The notes below the pieces were generated by a model, which was not told the DNA's origin, ran no database searches, and saw only the letters and a list, made by a program, of their open reading frames with translations. Of a stretch of 64,000 nucleotides of DNA, positions 41,206 through 53,640 are shown piece after piece; within the stretch, counting starts at the first letter, position 1; each line of letters begins with the position of its first letter. Source of the stretch: Enoplolaimus lenunculus (taxonomy: Eukaryota; Nematoda; Enoplea; Enoplida; Thoracostomopsidae); assembly GCA_030248215.1 (NCBI GenBank), contig JASANG010002064.1:1-64000 (forward strand), in the 5' to 3' direction. The position numbers were made by a program, and so were the translations under genes.

Positions 41206-41278
41206 AGGAGTTGATCCGATGGCCTCGATATTGAGAGTCCACCGCTTTACCAATTCGGCTACCAGGGCGGAATTCGAA
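41206..41278 (-). repeat. tRNA-like Pol III promoter sequence (pseudo-tRNA or SINE head)
   Basis: On the - strand TAGCCGAATTG matches box A exactly, and GGATCAACTCC is a two-mismatch box B about 40 bp downstream. The anticodon-loop position could read CTC, but the acceptor arms do not pair, so no functional tRNA is expected. Confidence 0.4.
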
Positions 41279-41371
41279 GCACATAGCATAGGCAACGCTA
41301 TTAAAGTTGTATTATATTGTAAACAATATAACCTTAACTTATAACATGATATCAACAACTTTTACCGTGTG

Positions 41372-41445
41372 CTGATAGTACAGTGGTAAGGTCGTATGGT
41401 TAATACGCCAATGGTCGGGGTTCGAACCCCGTGTGCAGGAGACCT
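41372..41445 (+). repeat. tRNA-like sequence with intact box A and box B
   Basis: TAGTACAGTGG and GGTTCGAACCC match the Pol III A and B boxes, spaced as in a tRNA. The putative acceptor strands (GTGCTGA and GTGCAGG) do not pair and the base before the would-be anticodon is G instead of U. No T run follows closely. A pseudogene or SINE head is more likely than a working tRNA. Confidence 0.45.
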
Positions 41446-43184
41446 ATCTTAGTTCGATACAAGCTATCTTGAAGCCCTAAAGTAGGTTTTCTTATAGCTT
41501 TCTCTCAGTTAATCTAACCCAAATGAATCCTCATACTTTTAAGATAGACTGTCCAACGGTTAATATTTTCCGTGGCCGGACACAGTTTCAGAGAAACTGT
41601 ATTTTGTCCGTACCTAGCTAAAGATGGTTAAACGGACGAAAAGCATTAACTAGCTAACTGTTAAAGGACGTCTTTACCGTTTCGCAAAACTCTTGGACAT
41701 TTTTTGTGCAGGCCGAACGTACGGTAACGTGTGACTGACATCACTCGAATGCATATGAATTAATATTTCATAAGAAATGAAGTTTTTTTATGAGGTATAA
41801 AAACAGAAACGAAATCAAAAGCAGTTGCAAAAGCCGGGGTAAAACGTCAAAATCCACTGAAAATTTATCAATTTCAGTATGTTTAAAACATATTAACCAA
41901 TTTTAACTCGCAACTATTTTCAAAAATTTGCACTCCTGTACACAATGCTCCAGCAGTTAGTACGCTTTTAAGCTTCTGCTTGGGCTTAGGTGTGCAAAAT
42001 GCTTTTTCCTAAGCGCAAGTCTGAACTTCTGTCCCAGGGATGTGAAAATGCGAATATCGGTTCAGGCAAGTTAACGGTGCTTAACGCAACACACCCATAC
42101 AATTAATTTTCACCATAGAGGTTTTTCCGTAAATAAATGTTGCAATAAGCGTTAAACTTACTCAAAACTTCTGGAACCGCGAACGTTCAGCGACCATTCT
42201 TTAAATCTGGCTCGACGCATTGTGAATAGAAATTTTGTTAATTTAAATAACAAACTTTAATAATTTAAGTATATAGCAGTATTTAAAGCTCTTGGAGTCC
42301 CCCAAATTTAAGGTTAAAACTTGGGCGGAGACCGTGTGTATGCTTTGGTAAAAGTTTAGGCATATTGGTGGCAGTCTTTTTCCTAAACGTAATTATTAGT
42401 GTATGCGAAAAATTGTGGGGACGAACACAAGTGTCAGGTTAAACATAATATAATTTGCAATTATTAACTGTTTGAAGACTGCGCTAACCTTACTGTACGA
42501 TGCGTCGTTTCGTTTACCGAACCAGTCTTGAATACTAAGCAAGAGCCTGATTTATGAATGATTCTAACGTTAAACCTAAGTCTAAAAATTAGCATTAAGG
42601 ATGAGCTAACGTTTGTTTGAGATCCAAACTTTAATACAGTGTTCTAACGAAGCAGCCATAGCCAACATGGTGCAACCATTCGCAAATGACAACCTTTGTA
42701 CGCGACTGGGCTCGTGTACACTTCCCTAGCTTTACGGTTAAACTTAGGTTTAGGTTTAAGTTAATAAGAAAATATTTATTTAAGCCTAAATTTTTTACCT
42801 AAATTCAAGACTCGGCGTATTAAGCCATAGGCTAGCATTAACATTCAATGTGGACGGAAAGAATGGATACCAAAAGCTACAGAGACGGATAACCTAATAT
42901 CTGGCCGGAGCCAGCCGGAGCCAGATAATGAATTGAAATCTAATACTAGATTGCGTTCAAATATCAGAACGTTGCTTGAAATTCTTCCTTCTGTGGTTTA
43001 GGTACCCAAAGTGTTTACGTGATAAAGTTTAACATCTCACGCCGATGCATTTTTAACACTTTATCAACGGCCCTATTATACTATCCTGTTTTTGTAGCGT
43101 TGCGTTCAGTTGCAATATTCGTTTGACTATTTTCCTTTTAAGAGCATCCAGTTTTTGGTAGGACCTATATAACAGCGGTAGCTA

Positions 43185-43530
43185 AAATCAGGGTCGGAGT
43201 CTCGGTCTCAATCTTTGCAAATCTCGGTATTTGGCAGGTCTCGGTTTCTTTGGTCTCGGTGGTTTGGAACCGACACTAGAAGTCGAGGATTCAGCAAATG
43301 CTGGTCGACCTACAAAAAGCAGAAGATAAGTTTATTGATGCAAGCAATCCCTGAAAAATAAAATTTCACTATGAATATATGAATTTTCATAGTTGCGCAA
43401 TAATTATTCGCAGATATTCCGAAAACAAGAAACCATAGAAAAAGCATAGGAAACTGATTTTGAAAATTTAATTTTTTTCTGTGATGATCAAAAGTTGACC
43501 GAGACTTTTCATGGCCGGTCTTCGCCCATC
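43185..43530. repeat. Element with GTCTCGGT repeats
   Basis: GTCGGAGTCTCGGTCTC on the left faces GACCGAGACTTTTCATGGCC on the right. TCTCGGT recurs several times in the left half. It is probably a decayed foldback MITE. Confidence 0.4.
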
Positions 43531-43539
43531 CCTGGCTCG

Positions 43540-44712
43540 GATTAAGAATATTATTTTTGCTTAGGCTTAGGCTTAGTTACAGACCCATATTTACGGTAAC
43601 GTTTAGACTTAGCCTCAGGAGCAATAGAAATATGCTGATGCGTGCAGTAATTTATTATTAACGCTGTTTGATATTAAAAATGACATTGCGTGCGTGTACG
43701 TTTTTATCAATAAATATATACCTTTATTTTGGCTTTCACGGTCAGCCATATAAGCCTGAGATTGGTAACTCTTGAAAGCACGCAAATAATCAATACAATG
43801 GAATTTCAAACTACATTGAACTTGAACCTTTTTGACGGAGGTTATTTTGGCTACAAATTACGTTTTGATAAACATTAGACACTGTAACAGATACGTGAAG
43901 TAGAAAACTGGTAATAAAATGCAGTTCATGAACTCATGATGCGGAGCAAAACCTGTTGGTAACAAAATGTAAACACTTTAAAGGATCATATTCTTGAATA
44001 AGAGTTTCCAACTGGGCAAACTTTGTATAGAAAAAATATCACCACCTTGTGTTGTGCTATACACCATATTTCATCCTGATCATGAGCAAACGCTAACAAT
44101 AACCTAATTTGAAAACGAAGACACGCAAACTAGACCAACAAAGCTCAGAGACAACTCGTGGTACTTGACGCCCTCCGTCGTAAGCGGTTGTCATACTTGA
44201 GGGAAAAAACACAATATTGAAAGCACTTCAATAAAAATTTTAGCTGTTCTAATATTCTACTGCTTAATTTGGGGTCTGCAGTCGCGACAGCCACCTCTTC
44301 ATCCAGCTCAGGGTCGTTGAAACTGCTAGAGTTAAGATGGCCGGCAACTCTGCTACTTAGAAAGTAAAAAGTGTCCATGCCACACTTCTGTGTAAACGTA
44401 AAGGAAACTTTTTGGAGGATAAATAAGAAAATAACCAATTTATGATGTTCGCGCACATTTGTTGCTTCTGGGAAGTATAGCGCGTGTGATGTTTATCCGC
44501 TGACCAGGCCAGTATTCAGCAAAAAAAGTAAGGAGGCTAAAATTTTTTTCAACAACAGTGCCCAAATATTTTATATGACGTATACGCAAGGCTAACATTT
44601 TCCTAGGATACCCCAAAACTTTTTTCCGAGGCTCAATTCCTGGATTTTTCTGGTTATATATACGCCGCAGGCACTCAGCACGTGGTGACATAAACTTGCA
44701 GCAGGGCGAAAC
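43540..44712. other. Gene-free stretch
   Basis: A short TTAGGC run lies at 43560. The frames at 44145 and 44440 (103 and 122 codons, - strand) have no domain or splice context. I see nothing else. Confidence 0.3.
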
Positions 44713-45105
44713 CGGATATCCGTTTCCGTTTCCGCTAAAAATCGGTGTCCGTTTCCGTTTCCGTTTTTGGTATAGAAATAACGGAATTTCTGTTATTGTT
44801 AAGCTCAAAATTAGTTATAAATCATGTATATATCTGGCAATTTTTCATTGCAGAGATGGTGCAATTGTTTGAAGTAAAATAGAAATTACGAAACTCATTC
44901 AAAATCATCAAAATTTCATTGAATCCGCCATTTTTCTTTAAAGTTTTAAAATTTCCGTGAATGTATATTTGAACGCCTCAATTATGTTGGCAAAAAACAA
45001 TAAATCTCTGAAACGTTTATACTTCAATATCCTTTTTCTGTTTCCGTTAATTTTACTATTCGTTTACTTGTACCCTGAGTATTAGAAACAGAACCGGAAA
45101 TACCT
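44713..45105. mobile_element. Foldback element with CCGTTTCCG ends
   Basis: The left side has ATCCGTTTCCGTTTCCGC and GTCCGTTTCCGTTTCCG. The right side has TGTTTCCGTTAATTTTAC and GAAACAGAACCGGAAAT. A related fragment near 60.46-60.52 kb carries ACGTTTCCGG and CCGGAAACG. No coding capacity. Confidence 0.45.
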
Positions 45106-45829
45106 TGCATTGTGTTGTATAGAATGAATGTAATACAGGTTAATCTAACAAATTGGCAAATTAGCAAATCGAAAATCCATCAAAACACATCTCAAACAGT
45201 TAGTGAAACTACTACTGCTCGTAACCTAAGCTTAAGCAAAAGCCTGCTTACAAACAACGCAAAAACTGTAACATCCATTCGATTTAAATTCAATTAATTC
45301 AACTACATCCGTGTTGTTGTTGTAGTTGTTGTTATAGTCGCTTTGGTTTCTCCAAGGCAACCAATGAAACAACGATGTGGAAATCAAATGAAGTTTTCAA
45401 TCAAAACCATTTTTCGATCGCCTTGTGAGAAGCAGATGGTTCACACACGGGATGTACCAGTTTAATTTAGCTAATTGAGTTTACTATAACGTTTCATTCG
45501 TCTTTTCGTTCTGTCTCACCGAACCAAATCGGCACTTTTTTACTTCCCTATACCACTCAGCAGAAATGTTGGAGGAACTTTTCAGTTCACTCCGGAACCC
45601 CAATTTCAACAGGCCCTAGTACGTGTGAAGCCATTCGGGCGAAATAATGTTTCAATTACAATTTGCCACTGTGTTTGTGATGACCGGTATAAAAAGGAAG
45701 GGTTGATTTTTGTTTTGGCTCGATAAAAACTACCTACCCGGTATTCGGTTACGGACAGTTATATATTTTTAAGTCACCACATATAGATCGGACAAAACAC
45801 ACTTCTTTTTATATTTTTTCTTCTGGTCA

Positions 45830-46030
45830 GAACTGGCTTGCTCCGAAGCATTTTTATTGATTGCCAAGTCCGTTAACCTTTTACCCAGATTTAACGAAAT
45901 TTACACAGGTAGTATGAGTGTTTGTTACATATTTGACAAGTCTAGGCCGTACTTTAGCTTTGATCACTTTTATGGACTCTAAGGTTTATAGACTCTCACT
46001 ACTAATGGACTCTAGTCTAGTTACTGAAAT
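45830..46030. repeat. Second copy of the intron 6 repeat
   Basis: It aligns in order with 18785-19030: GGCTTGCTCCGAAGCATTTT, AACCTTTTACCCAGATTTAA, GAGTGTTTGTTACATATTTG and GGTTTATAGACTCTCAC. Non-coding. Confidence 0.5.
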
Positions 46031-46509
46031 GTTTCTCAAAGATAATTTCAATAGCGCAATCTTTTCTTAACCAAATATGTTTATCAGTTGCTAAAATTTA
46101 TTACTAGGCCATAAAGTTGTAATTAGCTTAATACTGCGCCTAAACGAACGTCATCAGAAATTACAGCGCAACCCTCAAGGATACCGTCATGAATTTGGAA
46201 CACAGTTTACGATATGCTAAATAAAAGAAGTACCGTTAGATCGCAAAGTCTATAAACACGAACAACAAAGGGAGATAGGAGCTATATATAGGTAACTAAT
46301 AATCGTTTCAAAGCTAAACGTAAAACTGAACCAATTCTTTAAATATGTTCATGCCATTCGGTACAACAATGCACAACACTGGGACATGTGGGACATAACA
46401 GCGGACAACTTAACGGCATCATTCTACGTCTGTCTAAACATTTCGTTTCAATATGCTGAACTAGTTTCACTCCGGCGTTTCATGGTAAACCACATTTCTT
46501 AAAAATATA

Positions 46510-46641
46510 GGCCAATGTAAAGAACAGGGGCGGAACAGTATTATACGCATATTTCTAAGCCTGAGGCTAAGCCTAAGCCTAAGCCTAAGCGTAAGAATGA
46601 GCATATTCCTAAGCCTAAGCGTAAGAATGAGCATATTCCTT
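46510..46641. mobile_element. TTAGGC-core MITE, right end missing
   Basis: Left end GGCCAATGTAAAGAACAGGG, the cleanest example of this terminus, followed by CCTAAGC units. The 23-bp piece CCTAAGCGTAAGAATGAGC and its flank is tandemly doubled. It stops without a right terminus. Confidence 0.6.
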
Positions 46642-46904
46642 ACCTTTCAGAAATCATGGCTAAAGCCTTTTTGATAATATTTATGTTATCTGGAACCGGT
46701 TTTAAAATTCATTAGCTGTTTGACGAATGACGATGCCGAACCTCAAATATAGCGTCATTATCTGATAATAAGAGTTTGAGCTTGAAATTAGATTTTTGTT
46801 CAAATTTACATATTCATGCGTAAAAGAGTTAAACAGCGAAATTCTACCACGGTATCCCTATTAGCAAAAATTACTCGCATTATTTATTGCATTAAAAGTT
46901 CAGT

Positions 46905-47060
46905 TTCTGGTGGGTCTGTAAAAGAGTAAGTTTAGGTTTTACGCAATTTTTGCTTAAATAGGCTTAGGCTTAGAAATACGCTTTACCCAACGCTTAGTAT
47001 AAGTCTTAGGAATATGCTTAATCTACTGTTACAGCGCTAAAAGTAACATTGGCCAACAGC
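46905..47060. mobile_element. TTAGGC-core MITE fragment
   Basis: TGGGTCTGTAAAAGAGTAAG resembles the 34.69-kb copy; TTAGGCTTAGAAATACGC and TAGGAATATGCTTAATC follow, and it ends AGTAACATTGGCCAAC, a right terminus. Confidence 0.45.
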
Positions 47061-47111
47061 TCACAGAAGAAAACTGCTAATAACCATAAATAATCTACCT
47101 TTGCCACACAG

Positions 47112-47266
47112 ATGTGCAACAAAATGGAAATCCTGTTTGCGGCTATTGTGACAATGACACTGCAGTAACGTCATCTTTTCGTAGCGTTAAACTTAAAATT
47201 AATTGTTTACCGGATGCTGTTCCATTATATTTCAAGAGTACATGCAACTTGGCTCGTGTTGGATAG
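47112..47266 (+). CDS. Possible terminal exon, Cys-rich, unrecognised
   Basis: Acceptor CTACCTTTGCCACACAG at 47095-47111. In the phase with one base carried over it reads VQQNGNPVCGYCDNDTAVTS, then SVKLKINCLPDAVPLYF, to a TAG at 47264. Four or five cysteines and a balanced composition suggest an extracellular fragment. The overlapping - strand frame is also open (93 codons), so the strand is uncertain. Confidence 0.3.
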
Positions 47267-48641
47267 AACTGAGGGCATCTAGCGTGTTTTGAAATGACGG
47301 TTGAAAATCGTTGTATATATGAAAAGGAAACAAAAGTGTTCCCGGTATAGGACCCCTTTCTCAATCTATCGATGAAATTTGCCACCGGCTTCAAGATACA
47401 TAGGGCCCAAACTAAAAAAGTCACACCTCAATATTTAAAAAAAGACGATTGTAGCAATAATATACAGAGTCAAAATGAGCTATTGAAAGATTTAACAGCT
47501 TTTCATTAATTATTAACGCAGTGCAGTAACGTTATCGTTGCTAGCACACAGTTGCCAAAACTATAAACATTACAATAGCAGGAGGGATTATACGAAGAAC
47601 CGGGGGGTGGTTCGTTGGCCTCTAACGATCTATTTTGAAAAAACCATTTTATTAAAGAATACTATGGATAAAGAAAAATTTAGTTACACGCAAAGTATAT
47701 ATACTCGAACTAAAACCGTGGCTCTGCCTATGTCTTCAGGCGGGGCCTGGTACTAAAATGTACGACCAGGTATTCAGAGGTTGTACAGAGGAGTCTTATC
47801 CAAAAGTATTGAAATGCAAATATTTCCAAGTCGTTCAAGCAAACTTGACACAAGTATCGAAATCTGGCATAGTAATTTTCGTATTTTATTACGCATATAC
47901 ACAGGGTTTAAGATGATCAAAGCTGATTCATCACTTAGCCTATAATATTCAACCAATATTTCATTAGCGATACATTTGCTTTGCGAACACGAAATTCACA
48001 ACTGACCCTGGAGTACTGCTTCGTAACCTATCCCCATAACAAATCTCCGCTATAATGAGATTAATTTTGATTAATTAAATCCGAAATTCTTTTACAACAA
48101 CATGAACCAAATTACAATTATTTCTAGCCGCGAGTATGCAGACAGCTTTCGCTTTAACCAGCGACACAATCGCTCGAGTACAAAATCACGACAGTAACAA
48201 CACGCTAAAATCACGAAAGCAGTTAGCACATTTTAGTTGGGCAACAAAGCAATAATTGCATGCCGCACTGGAACTTAAGGCCCGAATGCTTGATTTCAAC
48301 TACTTTTTAATTAGTATAAGGATTTCGTTCAACGAATCAATAGTCATCTGCATTTTGTATGAGTTCAAAACCGTTCATTTTTCAAACGTTTTTGCAAATC
48401 CTACGGTTTTGCCGGGGGGGGGGGGTTTAATTAATCTTTTGGCTGCATCCATGAAGTGATGCTTTCTAAAATAAATTATACTAGGACATGAGGCTTATCT
48501 ACATAAATTAACCGGACAGTAGTGCAAAGAACCCGATTTAAAGGCCGAAATATTTGATTTTCCATTCAGTGTCCGTGTTTATTGAGTGTGAAGTATTAGT
48601 TTTGGGCATGTTTCATGGACGCCACTTTTCATATACAGGCA

Positions 48642-48816
48642 ATGGCGGATCCATGGGGGGGCCACCCCGGCCATGACCCCCAAACAGCATCTCAACGAAA
48701 AATATATAGCAATTTTGTGACAATAGTTCGTGGTTTGTGTGTGGGTCAAAAGTAAGTTTATTACCTGTGAAATTTTGCCCCCCCCCCCAATTTTGAGATC
48801 CTGGATCCACCACTGT
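48642..48816. mobile_element. Short MITE with CAATGGCGGATCC ends
   Basis: The ends CAATGGCGGATCCATGG and CCTGGATCCACCACTG are an inverted pair, followed inward by G7 and C10 tracts. A TACAGG direct repeat flanks both sides. Related ends occur near 6.06, 28.5, 50.88 and 60.2 kb. The superfamily is not certain (hAT-like or similar). Confidence 0.65.
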
Positions 48817-49439
48817 ACAGGCGAATATTATGGATAGCTATTAGCTATTTGGGGAGAGTTTCTGATACAGCTGGTTATGACGGTCTATGTTTGTTTAGCG
48901 ACCAGGATATATTAAGATGCTGCCGGAACTACGGTGTTGTGTTTGTTGAGCGATTAGAATATACTATACGGTGCTACTCGGATTAGCTACAGTCCGCATC
49001 CTGAAATTGCCGGCTGGTGATACGTCTTGCTAAATAGTACAAATTGTATTTATTGCCTCAATTTGTGTTGCTTCAGTGTCAAACTTATGATTCGATCCTT
49101 TTTGTGTTTTTCAGGACTTGAACTGGTGATTGGTGGCACATACACGGGTGAGAATGATGTTTCAAGTTTAGAACAACAACTGCTACGTTGAAAGGCCATT
49201 CTTGACTCCGCGTATTTCTAGTTTAGTTTCTCAGAACAAAATGGACATTCTGGATGGCATCTTGCCACCGGAGGAAAATATACATGAATATATCGTAGTC
49301 GGTTTAGAGTACTTTTAACAACAGTTCACTTCAAAGAAATATTAGTCAGTATATTTTCTATCAAGGATATAGACTTGAGAGCAATTGCTTGTCTGATGTT
49401 GTACATAATACAAGTTAGAACTCCAAAAAACTAGTCAAC

Positions 49440-49680
49440 ACTATTTATCTCCTTCTCGCATTGAGTAAACTGGGAGCAACTCAGCGCTTATTGTATACGC
49501 AGCAAAATAAAACGCAACCTGCTTTGTTTGACGATTACCAATCACTCGCAGCACAGAATGATCACTAGACCTGTGAGCCGTATCGGGTTAAATCGTTGAG
49601 CTCCTATACTTGATGACTGGCTGTAAAGCGCATTCCATTCCAGATTAACGAGTTCAAATCTCAGCTTAAAACCTGTATTT
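49440..49680 (+). repeat. SINE copy (tRNA-derived), diverged
   Basis: CTCCTTCTCGCATTGAGT and GTTGAGCTCCTATACTTGAT align with CTCCTTCTCACATTGAGT and GTCAAGCTCCTGTAGCTGAG at 54.5-54.65 kb. GAGTTCAAATCTCAGC is the box B region. Confidence 0.6.
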
Positions 49681-49774
49681 CATTTGTTTGAAAACTTATC
49701 GCTATCTGTTGATATAGAGATGCTAGTGTCAATTTTGTGGCGGCCTGGAAGCCGTGTTTCAAAAGCACCTATAT

Positions 49775-50026
49775 TTTCCGTCCGGCACCGTCCGTGACCC
49801 GCCCGGCACCATCCGTTACCCGTCCGGCACCGTCCGTCACCCGTCCGGCACCGTCCGTCACTCGTCCGGCACCGTCCGTCACATGTCCGGCACCGTCCGT
49901 CACATGTCCGGCACCGTCCGTCACTCGTCCACGCACGTTCGGTACCGAATGGTGCCGGTCGGTACCTCACGGTGACGCACGGTGACGTACGGCGACGGAC
50001 GGCGCCGTATGGCAAGTATAGCTCAA
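49775..50026. mobile_element. Expanded GTCCGGCACC array in a CpG-rich MITE
   Basis: From 49780 to 49930 about six units of 23-24 bp (CGTCCGGCACCGTCCGTCAC plus a few variable bases) lie head to tail. They are followed by GACGTACGGCGACGGACGGC and GCAAGTATAGCTCAACG, the family's right end. All six frames stay open because of the repeat; those Pro/Ser/Thr/Arg frames are not genes. Confidence 0.75.
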
Positions 50027-50946
50027 CGTTTAAAGTTCAAACGAAACATTGTTTGTTATACTTTAGTCAACTAATGTTACGCACCTTTAGAATATGACAT
50101 CAAAAATGTATGTCTTGATACTTCTAGTAAAAAGATAGATCTCCTATTCCCCTGGATCCGTTAAAGGACTTAGCACCAATTTGGCTGATTCGGCGTCAAA
50201 ATTAATTGTATCAAACTTATTTGTTTGCCAACCAAAATGTGACCAGTAATAAATCTTTTTGTTTTTGCCATTCTCTGGCCGCGAATGCCATCTGGCGTTG
50301 AAACTATGTGTTTGAAAGATCTCATTAAATATCTGGGGAAATGACGTTCGCTGAAATCATGTAAAGTTGGGGATTAAAGAAGCTTTGCCAGGGTGTTCGA
50401 TTATGAAGATTGAAGTGCGACAGCATATTATTGTCCAGAACAAATTTCAAGGGGGCACTGTTGAAGTTTTTGAGGACACCTTTCATTTTCCCTAATTTGT
50501 TGTACATTCACAAGCAGAGATTTGTTAGTCGTTGTTTAAGCTGAAAGCGTTTAGAATTACAGATACGGAGGCATCTTAGTTGTGAAAGAACCCTTGCGAG
50601 CTAAATCAGCGCAGCAGCGCGATTCTTTAATCGGGAAGTTAGGAGGCACTAAACACGGCTTTGCGAATGTCACCCGTTTTGGAAAGATATAACCGACATT
50701 GGGTTTCACGACGCGAGCGAGGAGTTTAAACATCTATGTGATAGTGAGCTGTTCAAAAAGTGGGAAATAAATTCAAGCGCTACGACCGAGAAACCAGACG
50801 CTACATTTAGCATAATCATGATGCAAATTTTGCACTTTTGAATGGCTCCGGTATGGCGTGTGCGATTCAATCGCTGGATCCTTCCCTTCCAGATCCACCA
50901 TTGAAAGCCAAATGCAGGTTTAGCAATTTCTACGGCAGAGGCCTTA

Positions 50947-51411
50947 TTATTTTTTCCTAAATCTTTCTTCATTCTCCATATTATGTCTAGTATGCAGGAT
51001 TGTTTTTATTGCAAAAACACAGGGCGGCCTCCAACTGTTCCGACTGCTGCGATTCTTGTCCCATCCAATATTAATGCTCAAAATTAGAAACGTTGCAAAA
51101 AATATGCAAAGTTTACACGCCAATTCTATCTGATATTTACTGTCATTATCTGCACTATCGTCCAACCGGCATTCAAACTCAAAACTGAAGTGTATGGTTT
51201 GGCTAAAATTGACACCTGTGGACAAAACTTGGATTTGCCAATCTACGAATTTTACACGAACCGTTTTTTGTTCACAAAATTACCTGCATCTGCGGATCGT
51301 TTCTAGTCGGCGGCCACGTATTGTCTGCAACTCAGGCAAAGAGTCATTTACGCCGCCGCATCCGTCATCGCTTTCATCAATAGTTGTTATACTGCGATAC
51401 AATTTATTCAT
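50947..51411 (-). CDS. Possible two-exon small membrane protein
   Basis: Exon 1 51411-51284 encodes 42 residues beginning MNKLYRSITTIDESDDGCGG and containing RGRRLETIRRC, with donor GTAATT. Joining to 51202 (acceptor GTCAATTTTAG) keeps the frame and gives QTIHFSFEFECRLDDSADND and a hydrophobic segment CKLCIFFATFLILSINI, ending after FRKK. The total is 127 aa with one likely membrane span. A nearer acceptor (TTTTGTCCACAG) would stop at once. I recognise no family; the GC-richer, codon-like first exon is the best evidence. Confidence 0.35.
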
Positions 51412-53421
51412 TTTTGTATAATTTTTACACTTTAAAATTAAAATGCTGAAAATGAGTTAAATGTTGTCTGGTGTAATGAGAGATAAATATGAGGGAAGAA
51501 CGTGTTTGCAGTCTGTTAACCTTAAATTGTTAATGCACTCTTTACAATAAAAATTAAGGCATGGAAGAAAATTTTGGTTTCAATTCAGCATTTAAATTTC
51601 ATATCATAATTCCACTCCAAAAGTCTACGTTTAGCAGTAACAAGTATTCAGGAATTGAAAATTTTAAAAATTAGCACGTAGCATATGCTTTTCTCGGATT
51701 TTGGAAAAAGGGTTACGTTCGGTTAAAATGCCGCAGTTGATCCTTGTAGTACAAACAAAAAATGTATCTAAAAACCACTTTACAAATATTCGTAATGAAG
51801 GATATAACCACTAAGCAATCCTCTGACGAAGCCCTTGACACGTAGATGGTCCATAAAAAGCAGAGAGGTCGATGTGAGTTTTTGTCAAAGTAAACGCATA
51901 TATGGTGCATTAAAATATGTTTTTAAACTTTAATTCATTTACATTAAAGTAATTAAAAGGCAAGCAAAATGAAATAATTTGACAGAAAGCAGTAACCTTG
52001 TAGCATCCGCATGATGTCCGCAACAACAGGATACTTGGCGTCTAGATTGTGAAACAAATATAAATAGTATCGTTTGTTCCCCAGATCGGGTGTTTTAAAG
52101 TCTGTGTATACCTACCTTTCGCCAGTTTGTATACGGCCACAAGACAAGAGAAATATGCAAATCACTTGATCACTAAAATTTCACAGTAAACAGCACAATG
52201 CGACCGGACGTGCTATTCCGGTAAGAAAATCCGGTATTTTTTAAAATCGGGCACCGATATGTAACCACCATTTTTCCAGCAAAATTTTGCTACATTTACA
52301 ATTTATGCTATACTGCATATTTTATGCGATTCTTTGTACTCTATGTATTCTAAACATTGCAATTACACATATTTCCCTAAAATTGCTGATAGAACATGAT
52401 TTAGATAAGTTAGTGGGAACCTGAATGACGCAAAAATACTACTTGCAAACCAATTTCACCGTAACTGGCATATTTCACTTTCCGACTCAGGTTCGTGTAT
52501 TTGAGAAACTCCTTGAGCTCGAGCGTGCATGAAAATTACTCCATTGTATGGACGTAGACAGGAATTTCTTTAGGGGGCACACGAATACTTTACGTACAAA
52601 GGGTCGTTACAAACACAACCCTTGAGAACATCAATTTTAAAACATATACCACTAAAGCAATGTCGGTTCGCAATATAAAAGCACCAGCAACTAGTGTGAG
52701 GGACTGAACCGCACAGGATATCATTTTTTTATTCCAAACTGAAATTTTTGTAAATAGACAAGTTGTTTTTAGTGGGTCTTCGCCATTTGAGGCAAAAAAT
52801 GTGTTTTTTACACAGCTTTTTTGTTAACAGATTTTGTAATTTTTGGCCTAAACAATTGAACGGATTTTAAACAAACGCTCAAACCTCTGTGTGTGTGATA
52901 TGAAAAGCTTAACCAACACATAGCACCGTTTACAACTGACTACGGTTTGTTAATGGAATTTCCGGAATATAACCAAATGAGTTAAACATGCAGCAAAAAT
53001 TGTAGCGTTGCGATTTATAAATTCCTAAGGCTTATACAATAGCATTTCAACCGACTAGCCAGATTCACTCAGTTCAGACAAAAATATGAGGGACTACAGG
53101 TGGCTGCGCAGTCGTGTAACTATTGAGCAGTTTAAGTTTTTGCTAAAAATTCATTAATACTGAATACTTTTTGAATGCAGCAGTTGTAATTTTAGCCGAA
53201 ATGTTTGCCGTCGTCTTTATAGATAAAATCACTCATTTGCAAATGAGTACAACAAACACAACCTGAAGCAACGTTTAATAGAAACAAACACGACAACACA
53301 CGATACAGGTGTCAGGTTACCGTCGATACCATACAGTGGGAGAGACCAGGAATAATTGTGGTAGCTGTTAGCTGTTTTCATTTTCAAGGATATACACTTT
53401 TAAAGTCGTTTCACAAACACC
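51412..53421. other. Gene-free AT-rich stretch
   Basis: No supported exon, repeat end or RNA gene. The 65-codon - strand frame near 51.8 kb has an exon-like patch (SHRPLCFLWTIYVSRASS) but no convincing splice pair. Confidence 0.35.
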
Positions 53422-53582
53422 GGCCCATGTAAAGATGAGGGGCGTAGACTTTTTCTGTGGAACTAGAATGGAGTAAGATTAAGCTTTAGACTAATTGTTT
53501 GCTTCGCTTAGCTTTAGGCTTAGACTTAGGCTTAAGAATGTGCTTATAATAATGTTGCGCCCCTGTTTTTCACAGTGGCCCC
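53422..53582. mobile_element. TTAGGC-core MITE with perfect 10-bp target duplication
   Basis: CACAAACACC flanks it on both sides (53412-53421 and 53583-53592). Ends GGCCCATGTAAAGATGAGGG and (right) CGCCCCTGTTTTTCACAGTG. The core is TTAGGC-like. The duplication length again points to Mutator-like mobilisation. Confidence 0.85.
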
Positions 53583-53640
53583 CACAAACACCTAAATATG
53601 AAATGGCTATATATGTCGTCCTGCAAACAGCAATGTTTAC

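Larger units (their letters stand above)
39540..41745. repeat. Cluster of TGTCCG-containing repeat copies
   Basis: Three diverged copies share AATGTCCGCA, TTGTGTGCAGGACGAACC (39845), CACAAAACAGCATCGCAG (41005, opposite strand), and TTTTTGTGCAGGCCGAACGT (41703), each close to GGACTGACAT or its complement. Copies lie at about 39545-39880, 40790-41060 (inverted) and 41560-41745. The 111-codon frame at 39546 belongs to this repeat. Confidence 0.4.

Noticed and set aside
41372-41445. Functional tRNA gene
   Set aside because: Boxes A and B are good, but the acceptor strands do not pair and the anticodon loop lacks U33; kept only as a tRNA-like repeat.
49118-49152. Apparent 34-bp microexon between TTTTTCAG and GTGAGA
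   Set aside because: The sequence is a worn terminus of the TTCTCAAATG-type MITE (GGTGATTGGTGGCACATACA against GGTGATAGGTGCTACACTCA).
49680-50015. Long overlapping frames of Pro/Ser/Thr/Arg and Cys/Arg/Thr repeats
   Set aside because: The open frames come from the 23-24 bp GTCCGGCACC tandem array in a MITE, not from a gene.
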